From Laguncularia racemosa (taxonomy: Eukaryota > Streptophyta > Magnoliopsida > Myrtales > Combretaceae), in contig JBBMOL010000098.1 in assembly GCA_037954665.1 (NCBI GenBank), positions 2,790,001 to 2,854,000 of the forward strand: a DNA stretch of 64,000 nucleotides, written 5' to 3'. Of this stretch, positions 1 through 11,917 are shown piece by piece. How positions within the stretch are numbered: the stretch's first letter is position 1; each line of letters opens with the position of its first letter. A program made the position numbers and the translations under genes. Below the pieces are notes generated by a model. That model had not been told where the DNA came from. It saw only the letters and a program-made list of their open reading frames with translations, and searched no databases.

Positions 1-1915
1 TTCGGAGGCTAACCTATTAAAACCTTACGGTTACCACCTAATTTCCTAAAATTATCTCTATCTAGAAATGTCTTTTATTTTGTTTCTGTTACTTTTATTA
101 TTTCAAGAAAATGATTTTTTATTTCATTTTATGGGTTGACCCGAATGGGTGCCTACGTACCTGCTATCCAGGATCAAACAAGCCGTAGTTCACTTTTCTG
201 AAAACCTTAAATGTGTTTGTGAATTTTAGTTTCGAAATCTCTTTTGATTTATGTTTTTACCATTTTTGGGATTTTTTCTAAAAAATCTAAGCTTAAGCTT
301 TAATATGATTTTTTGAAAATGATTTTTAGGGAAAAACATCAATTTTGGTATTTGAAGAAAATGATTTTTCTAAGTGATAAAACTCATTTTTATGATTTTT
401 TTATTATTTTTAGTATTCTTTGAATTTTCATGATTTTATGATTTTTATAAATTTTTGTGATTTTATGATTTTTTTTTATAATTTTTATGATTTTTACGAT
501 TCTTCTACTATTTTTTTTATAATTTTTCTAAGTTTTCATGATTTTTATAGTTTTTTATTATTTTTATGATTTTTGTTGATTTTTATAATTTTTGAATTTT
601 TGTTAAAAATTTTATCCTAAACTGTTATTTATTCTACTTTGAAATCTAAAATTTTATTATTACTTCTTCTAATATTTTTATTATTTATCTACATCTTTGT
701 TATTACTTATTTTTCTTTTTATTTATTATTTATTATTATTATTTTACTATTTTACTACATTATTAAATCCTAAAAATATAATTTCTACATTTTCCTACTT
801 ATGGAAATAAAACATAAAGCATAAATAAATAACTAAATAAATAACCAACCAATAAATAATCAAATAAATACAAATAAAATAAATAAACAAAATTCGAAAA
901 AAAAATAAAAAATCCGGAAAATCCGACTTACCTAGATCCGGGTCGGTGCGCGAGTTGGGTCAGATTAGTCGGACACGGCGGCGGAGAGGACTCGTTCATG
1001 GCATTTCGGCGGTCTTTTGCAATGAGTGAGGTGTCGAATCCTAACTTCTTGAGGGTGCTGAATCCAATGGTGGCGGTGGTTTGCTCCCAGGTCGTCTCCT
1101 GGTGGTGGTTCAACTCCGGTCGGTGATCGCGATTTTGGTTCTCCTCCGGTGCTCTCCGATTTGCTCTATTTTCTCACTTTCTCTCAATTGTGATATGTGA
1201 TTTGGCTTCCTCTACTCCTCCTCTATTTATAGGCGATCAAAATCGAGTTGGATAAGCTCGGATTTCCGCTGATCGAAGCAAATCGGATCGATGGTTAAAT
1301 AAACCAACTCCGATTCGTGCAAATCCTTTGATTTGTTGAGATTTGATTCCAATTGGATGATGTTTATCTCAATTTTGTTGAAGATCTGTTGGATTTGTGC
1401 AAAAAATCGAATCGAAACGGCCAAAATGCAAATTTTTTCTTCCGCCGGCGATCTCGGGCCCGATGTAGAAGACGATCACGCGCCCGGTGCGTGCGTTTCC
1501 TCCAGCCAATCGGATGCTGCCACGTGTCTTGGATAAGTAAGAAAATGCAAAACACGGAAACTGCCTCCCCCGCGATTCGAACCTGCGATCGAGCCCCCCC
1601 GCGCGCGCCTTAGCCCGTGGTCCGGAGCAGTTGGGCTAGCCCACTTTCCTGATTTTTCTAATTTCGCAAATTGCATATATGCAATGCGATTTTTTTATTT
1701 TTTTGTATTTTTTGAAATTTCAAAAATTTATAAAAATTATTTATTATTGCCATTTCTGAAATCATTTTTTCAAAATTGATGTTTTTTCCTATTTATTTTT
1801 ATTTATTTGAATATTTTTATTATTTATGCTAAATTAAAGAAAAATTGAAAAAAAAATTAAGAATTGATTATTATTAATTATTATTCATTTCTAGGGCAAA
1901 AATTGGGTGTTTACA
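1..1915 (-). mobile_element. Gypsy-type LTR (family E), cut by the window edge
   Basis: This segment is the reverse complement of 61471 to about 63323, with the same landmarks in the same order. On the minus strand it starts at 1915 with TGTAAACACCC, then has an AT-rich stretch, a tRNA-like segment (1574-1638), a TATA-like box (TATAAATAG, complement 1223-1231), a GC-rich transcribed-looking part (940-1200) and a T-rich low-complexity part (360-610). Position 1 corresponds to about 125 bp before the end of the complete copy, so the inner end lies outside the window. I infer either a solo LTR or one end of a minus-strand element. The short ORFs inside it have no recognisable product. Confidence 0.85.
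1574..1638 (-). other. tRNA-like A/B-box segment in the LTR
   Basis: Read on the minus strand, an A-box-like sequence (complement of 1627-1638) is followed after about 43 nt by a perfect B-box core GGTTCGAATC (complement of 1574-1583). The A box is weaker here than in the partner LTR at 61752. The T stem beside the B box pairs imperfectly, so this is not a functional tRNA gene. It is most likely a tRNA-derived module carried by this LTR family. Confidence 0.55.
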
Positions 1916-3529
1916 ATTGCAAATCATTTTTCTAAATAATAATAATAATAATTTCACAATAGTTAATATAAAAGTAAAGTTGAAACCGACACTCAAGCAA
2001 TCCTTTAAATTAGTAGCTATTTCTCATAAAGGTGGTCATGCAATGTTTCATAATTGAAAATTCTATTAGAAAGTTTAGATAACTAAAAGGATTATGATAT
2101 GTGTCCATAGCATGAATTTTCTAAAATATCATTTATTATTATGGTGGTTCAGGTTGGGTCAATTCGTAGGTTCAATAATAAACTTTAGGGGCGGGTTTTT
2201 AGTATATGATAAGACTCTATAGGGTTTGAGAGTGAGTTTTGAAAAGTCTTATAGGTTGTTGGGTTGCATTCGGGTTTTACAAAACCCATTCCAAACCCGA
2301 TTAGTGGACATCCTTGATCTCCTCCTTCTATGATGACTAATGATCTCCGGAAGCCCTTAGCTTTTTTTTTTTTTTTCATTTTTTTTTGTTTCAACACATT
2401 TTTTCTTTTTAAAAATTTTGTGCATATTTTATATTATTAATTATTCAATTAAATATATTTAACAATATTATTTTATTAAATTAATATTATGGAGCAATCA
2501 AACGCTGATATGTATTCAATCAGTGATAGATAAACTCAAGTATGTAAAAATGAAAATATAGATAATAAAGTGTCAAAGTGAAACCCCATTATAAAAAAAA
2601 AAGAGGTGAAATTTACCATTTCATTATACAACGATACTAAAGATGGCACAAAGATTGAACCTATGAGATATAAGAGAATATATCTAGTACATATTGCTAA
2701 TTAAATATTAATAGTATATAAGTTTTGGTTAACGATTGTTGATAATAGCCAACCAACATGGTTCATGATAAGGGGAAAAGATATTAATCACTTATTCAAA
2801 TTGCACAAGCTTTAGCACATTGATGTGGTTGGTAAACTATATTTATCAAGGTTTATGTTAGATTTATTACCTGATGTAGTTGATAATTTAAAATTTTTGA
2901 GTGTCAATTCAAATTTTTTGAATGCTAATTTTAATATTCAATTGATTTTTTAAATATTGCAATTACTATCTCTTCTAACTCCGTTATTTAAGGTAGTATT
3001 TTAGACCACTGGATGCGCTATATGCATAATTTTACCTTTAAAATAAATGTCAATTTAAATTTACGCAAGCCTACCATGAATTTTTTTTTTTTTAACCAAA
3101 TAACAAGAATAGTTTAACAAGTTCAATGGCACATAGCCAAATATGGCTTTACTTTTTTTTTTTTTTTCAACTACAACAAATCGCAATAATTCCCGAAAAG
3201 ATGAAATAGACAGATTGAAGTATAGAAGTACCCGTATTTTTCTTTTCCCCAAAAGCTAATTCTCCAGCCACTGATATTAACTAAATGAAGAAGTCATAGG
3301 CACACTTGACTGAAAAACAAAGCTTGAGACATGGCATTGGCTTCAACACCGTTCACAAGTAAAAATATACTATATGTAAGAAAGTTTGAATAAAAATAAA
3401 ATATTATGAAAAATGCAATCCCGCTAGCTTATCAATCATACGATAGTATAGAATGAGTTATCAATATCGTTTTTTTTTTCTGTAGAAATAAAAAACTAAG
3501 TATTAAATTATGATGATCCAACTTTGTTT
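1916..3529. other. Gene-free AT-rich stretch
   Basis: No supportable gene is seen. The part 2130-2340 has GGGTTTT and AAACCCGA words in both orientations, ending in AAACCCGATTAGTGGACATC, which resembles the ends of non-autonomous hAT-type elements in plants; no partner end was found. The AT-rich block 2410-2520 is related to 21170-21310, including the shared phrase (G/A)CCAATCAAA. Runs of T at about 2360 and 3150 account for the lysine-rich minus-strand ORFs. Confidence 0.5.
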
Positions 3530-4580
3530 TAAATGATTTTTAGTTTTGAGAATTAATCAATCAATTAAACTACTCCTTAAAGTTAATCCTAAACTACTAG
3601 CAAGCTAAGGCCTATCGACAAAGAAGCTCTATTTGCATTACCGGTTTTGTATATGTAGGTGGGTAGGTCTGATTGTAGTGTGGTTATGTTGGTGCTGCAT
3701 GATCTTTGCATTATGTATGAACCTAGAGGAGTGACATGTGATAACATGTAGGAGGATGATCAAGAGTAAGTAGGATGAGAAGGAGGAGTAGTCAATTCCA
3801 CTAGGTTCAAACACACCAGTAATAGGTAGAGGAACCTTTACTGCATCAAACTCTACTAATAATAAAGAGAAGTGATGAGTTCTTCAAATACTTAAGGGTG
3901 TGATCTTTCAAGAAGATAATCTAGCAAAGTAATAGCGTTTTTCCAAATTATTTCTCTCTGTCCAAATAAGGAAAACTTGTAGGTATTTATAGGGATTTGG
4001 TTATCGACGTCATCTGTCGATTCATGTTAGTTATCAACGGTTCATATGAACTCTCTCACAATGAAGGGTTTTCTTTAAGCGTGTGAGCCTTATGGGAAAG
4101 GTTGGTAATGGACAGTCCATTCCAATAAGCCTTACTCTAAGCCTGTCATGCCAAATCTCCCATAGTCATCCCAAGGTCATGGACTTGGCTTTCTATACTC
4201 TATTACCTTAACTTAAAGAGTCAAATCAAATTAATTAATAGACACAAGCTAGAATTTGATTCTAATTTATCATGCCTCACTCTTTCACAAATTAAACAAT
4301 TATAAATGCACAAATTTTGGATAAAATCAATCATTTAAAAATTGTAATTTAGTAAGCTTATTGTGCAAATAGTATGTCATAAGGAATTGATGTCTTATTT
4401 TTATTCTTGAGGAATCTCAAGCTAAGTAATAGATCACAGTGATCTAATTCTAATCAAAGCAATCCAATGTTAGTTTTTGAGAATTTAATTAAATATAACT
4501 ACTTCTAAAAATTAACCTTACCAATATAGTTGAACTAAGGTCTAATAGAGGATAAGCTCCATTTGCAAAAGCATGGGATT
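3530..4580. repeat. Non-coding stretch with an internal repeated segment
   Basis: About 120 bp near 3530-3650 recurs in diverged form near 4465-4580; both share TTGAGAAT, an ACTACT motif and GAAGCTC or AAGCTCC followed by ATTTGCA. The part 3700-3830 is also related to 30925-31055, sharing GGAGGAGTAGTC and ACACAC followed by GTAATAGGT. No coding sequence is seen. Confidence 0.45.
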
Positions 4581-4853
4581 ATGTGGGGGTTCCTCTCACA
4601 AAGCATATCTACTTTAGTTGAGTTTGTGGTTTGAGCACGCATCTGCATCTTGAACTGTAACTTCGTGAGTTCTAGCATTTTAACTAAAATTGCATGTATT
4701 TGTATTGGTTTGCATGGGATTATGTTGGGGTTCCTCTCACAAAGCATATCTACTTTAGTTGAGTTTGTAGTCTGAGCACGTATCTGCATCTTGAACTATA
4801 ACTTCTTGAGTTCTAGTGTTTTAACTAAAATTGCATGTATTTGTATTGGTGAT
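4571..4853. repeat. Two-copy tandem repeat, 141-bp unit
   Basis: The segment beginning GCATGGGATTATG at 4571 repeats at 4712 with only a few changes, giving a 141-bp period. 141 is divisible by three, so one ORF reads through both copies on the minus strand with a repeated peptide. That ORF has no recognisable domain and is best read as a by-product of the duplication. Confidence 0.85.
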
Positions 4854-5659
4854 AGAATGTTATGTCCTATTCGGTTGGATTCTCAAACCATTTTCTAATA
4901 TGTAAAATCTTAATCCACATACAATCGGTGATTAAGCAATAGTATATAAACAATAAAAAGGAATAGCCAAAACATCATTTAAATGCTAACTAGGATAATA
5001 ACAAGTCACTTTACCATTAAATCCACCAAACCATTGCAAAACCCCACAATGTTAGTTTAGCTCAAGAATAAAGATAACAAAAACACAACAAAATTCAAAA
5101 TCCATAAGGAAAACACCAAAAAGGAGTCTCCATCTTCATCTCGTATCTTAGCAATGCTTAAGTCTGCGCCTCTTTCCACTTACATCTCAACTCTCCAAAA
5201 AATAGGCTTTGGGTTTGCCACCTTCTCTTGTTCTTATTGCATCTCCATTATATGATTTCCTAATATTAAAAATGGAGAGTGAAACACTTGTGTGTTTACA
5301 CATGTTTATTATGGGTGTGAAAATGGAGATAATAGAATGGTGTGTACATGCTTCCACTAAAATAATGTGAAGAGAGAATTTATGTTTCTCCCAAACCAAA
5401 AATAAAAAGGTGAAAAATGTTTTCACAATGATCTTCGTTTTATCTCTTAAAAATGAAGAAGGAAAATCTCACGGCTTTTTTATTATTTACTAAGCTTGAG
5501 TCTCAAAATATCTCTCTCTCTCTTTGACCTCTATTTGAGTTTTTAATTTTTTTAGGCCTTTAAAAAAATCAAGAATTCCATCAAATCCATTGAACTTTTT
5601 GTTCTTTTTGGACATGTGTTAACTTTTGACTGACCTTGAGATGCCAAAATGGTTGGGTT
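4854..5659. other. Gene-free stretch
   Basis: AT-rich sequence with a short CT microsatellite near 5510-5525. I see no coding, RNA or transposon-end signal that I can support. Confidence 0.5.
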
Positions 5660-7125
5660 TGTACAATTTTTTTCCAATCCCTTCGTCTTACTTTTATTCT
5701 TTTTGTATTTTCATTATTTTAATTATATTATATAATTAAATATATTCAATATCATTTTTATTATATTATGTAATTAAGCATACTTGATATTAAAGACCAT
5801 AGCATAAATTTTGCTATTGTTAGAAGTAGAAGTTATATTGAAGACAATAGTAGGAGTTCTACCAAAGTCAGTAGTAGAAGTTTTACTAATCAAAATAGCA
5901 AAAGTTCTATTCAAGTTAGAGGTAGAAGATCCATTGAAGAAGAAGCAAAAGTTCTACAAAAACAAAAGTTCTAATAGTTGCAAAAGAAGATGTTTCAAAG
6001 AATTGAGAATATTTATAGAATTTTTTAGATCCACGATATAGATCAAAACTTAACTTACAACTTAGATATATTTGGGTAATATATCATACCAAATCCTTAT
6101 GAGCATATTATTTTTATAGAGCATCACAAAAGTTCTTGGTACAAAAACTTTCTACAAACATCACATGCTAAAATTAAGGGGAAAGTCAAAGACTTAAAGT
6201 TATACAAAAACAAGAAATAAGGAGATATTTTTTTAGAGATATAGTTAGATATGTAGCATTTTTATGGAAATATTTTAGACAAAAGTTCACAAGTATTTTA
6301 GAAAAGAGTCTTAATATGGTTATGCTTGCAGATTGTTTCCAAATTCAAAGACGAGAAAAGTACAACAACTATTACCCAATTCAAGCATATTTGAAAGTTA
6401 GAAGAGTCACTATATAAAAAGACCTAAACAAAATTGAAAAAAAAAAGAAAAAAAAAGATTTACAATATGATACAAAACATCGCAACAACAAGATCTAAGA
6501 ATTTTAACTACAATCAATCGTGCTATGTAAAGTTCTTATTTATTTGTTTTCTTAGAAGTACAACGTCGTTCTACTTAAGCTAAACTGTAGAAGATCTTTA
6601 CTTGTATTTTTCTCAAATTTGACTTGTATTCTTTACTTAGTGAGACTTTTTGAGAGTGAGAAATATCATGTAGTTTTGTAACATTCACTAGGATTGGGGG
6701 TGTGAGATAAAGTAGAATTAAATAGTAAGTGAGAGGCTTGTATTTTACCTTTTTTCTTAAATAGGAAAACAAGCTAGTGTAGGAGACTAATTTCAGCCTA
6801 GTGTAGAATTAGAAAAATAGATTGACTCATAAGAATGGACAACTAGAAATCCTGCCTCGGATCTTTTTAAACTTTGTCTCTTGACTTTTGTGCATTTTGT
6901 TCACATTGTAGCTTTCACTTGCAAATCTCTAATAAATTATATCTATTGGTATTATTAAGGCTTTGAGTCATTCTTTCATTGATGGAGTTCAATTGGTCTA
7001 CTATTTTCTTTTCATTTAAGTGGTTTTCTATAAGGACTTTGAAGAATGGAATTTTTACTTCTATATGGGTATTTCTTTGGTGAAGTAACTTAAATGAATC
7101 AAGTAACTTAAATTAATCTACTACA
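5660..7125. repeat. Copy 1 of a ~1.4 kb direct repeat (R1)
   Basis: This block matches 8640-9990 along its length: an AT-rich start, a run of TAGAAGTAGAAG-type words, a TATA-like CTATATAAAAAG near 6411, a block with TTTGACTTGTATTCTT and GTGAGACT, and an end with AAGTAACTTAAATTAATCTAC. The layout (TATA-like box followed by a conserved leader-like part) resembles an LTR or other promoter-bearing repeat. No TG...CA ends, primer site or coding region could be fixed, so the class is unresolved. The ORF at 5811-6041 is only a reading of the repeated words. Confidence 0.75.
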
Positions 7126-7289
7126 CTTCACACTACAATAGGAAAAAGGAAAATAACAAGAAGATAATGGGTGAAAAAGGAAATTACAAGAATTAACTTG
7201 CCACATAAGTTCGATGTGGCAATTAGATTCTTGCAATTACATTTGCGAGAATTAAATTGCCACATAAGCACTTATGTAGCATTTCCATA

Positions 7290-8633
7290 AAGTAGTCCTT
7301 GGGCTTTAGGCCTTAGGTTGATATAAACCTATAATTGGGTACTTAGCCATGTATATAGATATGTACTTAACCATGTACTATATGGCCTCAAACATAGCCG
7401 TGTAGTTTTGAAAAGTGGGATAAAGAGAAACATGGGCAAAGAACATGGCCATGTTTTCATGTTTTATTGTATTCTTCTACATGGCCACAACACATGGCTG
7501 TGTTGTTGGAAAATGAAGGTAGAGAGGTACATGGCCAAATAGCACGGGCGCACTCCTAAATGTGTACCATCTAATGAAGTTTTTTTTCCTTCTTTTCTTA
7601 GTTATTTATGAGCATCAAGCTTTAGCATAGCTTCTAGGTGCAAAATAAATGCTATTTATGTATTTGATCAGTTGTTAGTCATAATAAGGACTTGGAATCA
7701 ATAGGATTTGCTCTTCTAAGTATGTGTTTACTATATTTATTGTTTATGCTTGTTAGGTTAAAAAGAAAATGATTATAATAAATATTTGACTAAAAATTGT
7801 TTTGATACATGTGCATGGCTTAGCTTAGAGGCTTGAGGGGCATCTCGGTGATTGATATGTAATATTATCCCTAGTGGAGTTGTATATTGAAATGGTCTAG
7901 GGTAGATTTAGGGATATTGGGGCTGGTGGTAGCAATTTCCAAAATCATCTAGAAAATTAGGGCCAAAGGTAGCAGTTCTTAACCTAAGATTTTACTATAG
8001 AGTGTGAATAGGGTCTTGAATACTCTTATGCTATTTGATGGACTAAATTAAAAGATAATTGAATTGATTGTTTGTGATTTCTATTGCATTAAATGCATGT
8101 GTTTTGAGATTTGCTTAGTATGTGCTTGTGTGTGTTGTATACACATGTTGAGTAGCTCATCTCTCTTGCAAAACCTTTTTCAGTCGTATGTATCCATGAT
8201 GAAATTGGTGGTTTATGATGAGACAAGTGGGGACCCTTATTTGGGAGATGACGTCGATTACTTTATTTCTTTGAGGATTAGTAATTGTGAGAGGTAGACA
8301 AATGACAGTGATGTATTATTAGCAGATTAGCTGTGTTGAGGAGATAGACACTAGTTATTGTTAGCTAATGTTTTGTTATGAATATGACTATTGTCAGTTT
8401 AGTAGGAGCACTAGACTTTAGTTCTTCTAATTAGTAGTTGTTGTTGTTATCAATGAGGTTATAGAGTGAGACTCTTATGAGCTATTCAAATATGCTATAT
8501 AGAGATTTTAGTTGCTTTGTATATGCGGTTATTATAAATTGTGGTAATTATAGTTGCCTATGAACCTTTGCCTGTCATTACTTTGTGATGACACATGGTA
8601 GGTTGCATTCCTCTTGGGTTTTGGAGCAGTACA
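7290..8633 (+). mobile_element. Solo LTR related to Gypsy element D
   Basis: It aligns in patches with the left LTR of element D: a GATATAAACC TATA-like box near 7320 (compare 21655), repeated ATGGCC and CATGTA words, the block 7840-8000 (compare 22690-22830), and an end GGAGCAGTACA at 8633 (compare GGAGCATTACA at 26249). No internal region or second LTR of this family adjoins it. The left boundary is uncertain. It lies between repeats R1 and R2, and CACTACAATAGG at 7131 looks like one end of a CACTA element but has no partner. Confidence 0.6.
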
Positions 8634-8639
8634 TTTTCT

Positions 8640-9990
8640 AGTCCTTTCATCTTACTTTTTTTTTTTATATTTTTTCATTATTTTTATCATATTATATAAT
8701 TAAATATACTCAATATCATTTTTATTATATCATGTAATTAAGCATAATTGATATTAAAGACAGTGGTAGAAATTCTACCAAGTTCTGAAGTAGAAGTTTT
8801 GTTAAAGAGAATAGCTTGATTTCTACCAAATTTAGAAGTAGAAGTTTTACTAAACATAGAAGCAAAAGTTCTGTTAGAGTTAGAAGCATAAGATCTACTA
8901 AAGGAGAAGTTCAAAGAATAAAATATGTTTATAGAAGTTTTTAGACCCACAACACAAAGCAAAATCTAACTTACGAGTAAGATATATTTGGGTAATATAT
9001 TAGCCTAGATCCTTATAAAAATATTATTTTGAGAGGACATTACGACTCAAAGTATTATATAATACCAATAAATAAGGAGATTTTTTTAGAAATATAGTTG
9101 GATACATAGCTTTTTTATGGAGATATTTTAGATAAGATTCCACAAGTATTTTAGTAAGAGTCTCAATATGGTTACAAAATACTTGAAGATTGTTACCAAA
9201 TTTGAAGACAAGAAAAGTACAATGGCTATTACCCAAATTAAGTAGAATTGAATGTTAGAAGAGTTACTATATAAGAAGACCTACACAATTTTTTTTTTTA
9301 AAGCAAAAGATATAAGATATCACAATAACAAGACCAAAGAATTTTAACTACAATCAATTGTGCTATATAAAGTTCTTCTTATTTGCTTTTTTTTTTTTTT
9401 TTCTTACAAGTACAATTTAGTTCTACTTGAGCTAAACTCTATAGGATATTTACTTGTATTTTCCTCCAATTTGACTTGTATTCTTCACTCAGTGAGACTA
9501 TTTGAGAGTGGGAAATATTATTTAGTTTTATGATATTCATTTGGATTGAGGGTGTGAGACAAAGTAGAAATGAATGGAAAGTGAGAAGCTTTTATTTTAC
9601 TTCTTCTCAAATATGAGAACAAGCTGGTGTAGAATACCTATTCCCTAGTGTTGAGCTTGAAAATTGAACCGACTCATAAGGAAGAACCACCATAAATTCT
9701 ATACCTCATCTTCTTAAATTCTATCTCTTGACTTTTGTGCATTTTATTTATGTTGAAGCTTTCACTCACAAATCTCTATTAAATTCTATGTATTGGTATT
9801 ACTAAGGTTCCGAGTCTTTCTTTCATTTATGGAGTTCATTTGGTGTGCTATTTTCTCTTCATTCAAGTGGGTTTCTATAGGGACTCTGAAGGACTGAAAC
9901 TTTACTTCTACATGGAGTATTGCTTTGGTGAAAGGGTAACTCAAGTAACTTAAATTAGTCTACTGTACTTCGCTTTTGTGACTCAGTCGG
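8640..9990. repeat. Copy 2 of the ~1.4 kb direct repeat (R2)
   Basis: Same block order as R1, with the TATA-like CTATATAAGAAG near 9269 and the end AGTAACTTAAATTAGTCTAC. R1 and R2 lie in the same orientation on either side of the solo LTR, so they could be the LTRs of an older element, or a tandem duplication later split by the solo LTR. They differ by many substitutions and small indels, so the duplication is not recent. Confidence 0.75.
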
Positions 9991-10285
9991 GAAGGTTAAA
10001 AAGAACTAACCCATCATCATAATGCATTTCTAGTATCTAATTGAAATGATCAAGTAGATTCAATTCTCAACTTTTATCCACTATATATTTTTCTTTTGCT
10101 ATTTTTTTCTGAGATAAAAAGGAAAAAAAAAAGAAAAAAAACACTGGATAACTCATATACGACGAATATTATTTATGCCGGAGAGCTACTTGGGGCGAAG
10201 ATTAACCGACGAAATTGATGGGGAAATTGCAAAATTTGGGCCTTCACCGGCCACAATAAATTGCGGGTCAATTAAAACCTCCTTA
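9991..10285. other. Gene-free spacer
   Basis: Non-coding sequence with an A-rich stretch near 10125. The short minus-strand ORF at 10186-10407 overlaps the tandem duplication and shows no domain. Confidence 0.5.
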
Positions 10286-11095
10286 TAGTGCACTAATTGA
10301 CATATCTTTAGTTGGTATAAGATTCCCAAACCTGCCAGATACTGTAGTGCTTTGGAACTCTCTCTATTGAGAGGAATATCTTTCCTAGTAATAGACTTTT
10401 CCACCACTTGACATGCCTTTGGTTGTTATAAGATTCAATATAATAAACCTGCGGAAGATCATACTGTGCTCTCGAACTATTTCAGATTCCTTCATCGAAA
10501 GAAAACACTTACAGAATTATATACTTGTAAATAGTACAGTGAAGCTCTTGAGCTTTCAGTTTTATAAGATTCGGTGCATGTATTTATTTATTTTAAATCA
10601 TGAGGCTCAAACTCACAATCAATAATGTCCATGAAGTTTGTCGAATGATGTTAGTCCACTTAGGTTTTCTATGCTACTTTTTCTCATATCTTTAGTGCAC
10701 TAATTGACATATCTTTAGTTGGTATAAGATTCCCAAACCTGCCAGATACTGTAGTGCTTTGGAACTCTCTCTATTGAGAGGAATATCTTTCCTAATAATA
10801 GACTTTTCCACCACTTGTCATGCCTTCGGTTGTTATAAGATTCAATATAATAAACCTGCGGAAGACCATACTGTGCTCTCGAACTATTTCAGATTCCTTC
10901 ATCGAAAGAAAACACTTACAGAATTATATACTTGTAAATAGTACAGCGAAGCTCTTAAGCTTTCAGTTTTATAAGATTCGGTGCATTTATTTATTTATTT
11001 TAAATCATGAGGCTCAAACTCACAAACAATAATGTCCATGAAGTTTGTCGAATGATGTTAGTCCACTTAGGTTTTCTATGCTACTTTTTCTCATC
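10286..11095. repeat. 407-bp tandem duplication upstream of the F6'H-like gene
   Basis: The unit starting TAGTGCACTAATTGAC at 10286 repeats at 10693 almost without change, through the shared end TACTTTTTCTCAT. Each unit itself contains older, diverged sub-repeats: CTTTAGTTGGTATAAGATTC recurs as CTTTGGTTGTTATAAGATTC about 110 bp later, followed by matching CCTGC and GAACT words. The matching ORFs at 10413 and 10820 are copies of each other created by the duplication; I see no protein family in them. Confidence 0.95.
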
Positions 11096-11394
11096 TTAAT
11101 TCAATATTACCTCCAGTATTAGGTTTTACGATAATGTTTTTATTGATTTCATGCAATTGCTAATGACCGGCTAAAGATAAAGGTCATAAATTGTATGATA
11201 TCGAAACCACTGGAGTTTATTTACATGAGAATCAAAGCTCTCCGGTTGCATTGCACAATACTCAAAGCAAAGCCTCGAACCCTAGAATATTACATATCAA
11301 TCATGACCCTTTCTCTCTTTTCCATAACCAAATAACTAAGAGATCACATATGTTTAACCAAATAAAATAATTAACCTAGGAATTGGAAAGGAAC

Positions 11395-11800
11395 TACGTG
11401 AGATTTCTTCTATTTTTGCGGTTTCGGTCAGCAATGCAAATAACTAAATTGTGTCAATCAAAATTTTGACCTTGAAATTTAATTGCACGCCTTATAACTA
11501 ATCCCTTTTTGTTATTTATTACGCAACCAACGGAGCCAAAGAATTTTCCTACTAAACCAAGAGGAACGTACGACGTTGGCTATAAATTTAATAGCTTTTA
11601 CTCCACTGAAAGTTATTTTGGCTGGTTTGGGGACTGCCGTTGGATTACATGGGAATTGTGATCATTGGCTGACGTAAATGCTGCACGGCATGGACATCAG
11701 GAGCCTGGAGAGAGGCAATTTCCATGCAAAGTCAGCCGGTCGACAAAATTTAATTCCATTTGCATGAAATGATCGCCCATAGTTGGTGACACCAGCTTCC
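11395..11800 (+). promoter_or_regulatory. Upstream region of the F6'H-like gene
   Basis: The region holds a W-box-like TTGACC (11466-11471) and a TGACGT element of the TGA-bZIP type (11670-11675) within TTGGCTGACGTAAATG. It also holds one copy of ACGACGTTGGCTATA (11569-11583), the motif that is amplified in the paralogous promoter at 26480-27725. The region is conserved in the dead copy at 26270-27850, including the TGACGT site, so the paralogy covers the promoter. Transcription factor binding is inferred from motif names only. Confidence 0.6.
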
Positions 11801-11807
11801 TATATAA
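11801..11807 (+). promoter_or_regulatory. TATA box of the F6'H-like gene
   Basis: TATATAA lies 117 bp before the ATG. Transcription would start near 11830, leaving a 5' leader of roughly 85 nt that runs through an ACACACAAGCAGCA stretch. The start codon context is moderate (T at -3, G at +4). Confidence 0.75.
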
Positions 11808-11917
11808 ACCCCCTTCATCGTTCACGTAAAAATCACCAAAGAACACACACAAGCAGCATATAGTTCTATATATTCAGTATTACGCTCCAACCAGGTATTA
11901 AGCATAAGCGATCCTCA

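Noticed and set aside
5660..9990. R1/R2 as remnants of an endogenous pararetrovirus
   Set aside because: The TATA-plus-leader look is suggestive, but no coat, movement, protease or RT reading lies near them, so the claim cannot be supported.
10413..11032. Two matching 70-residue ORFs as a duplicated gene pair
   Set aside because: The match extends over the whole 407-bp non-coding unit, so the similarity reflects the tandem duplication and not protein conservation.
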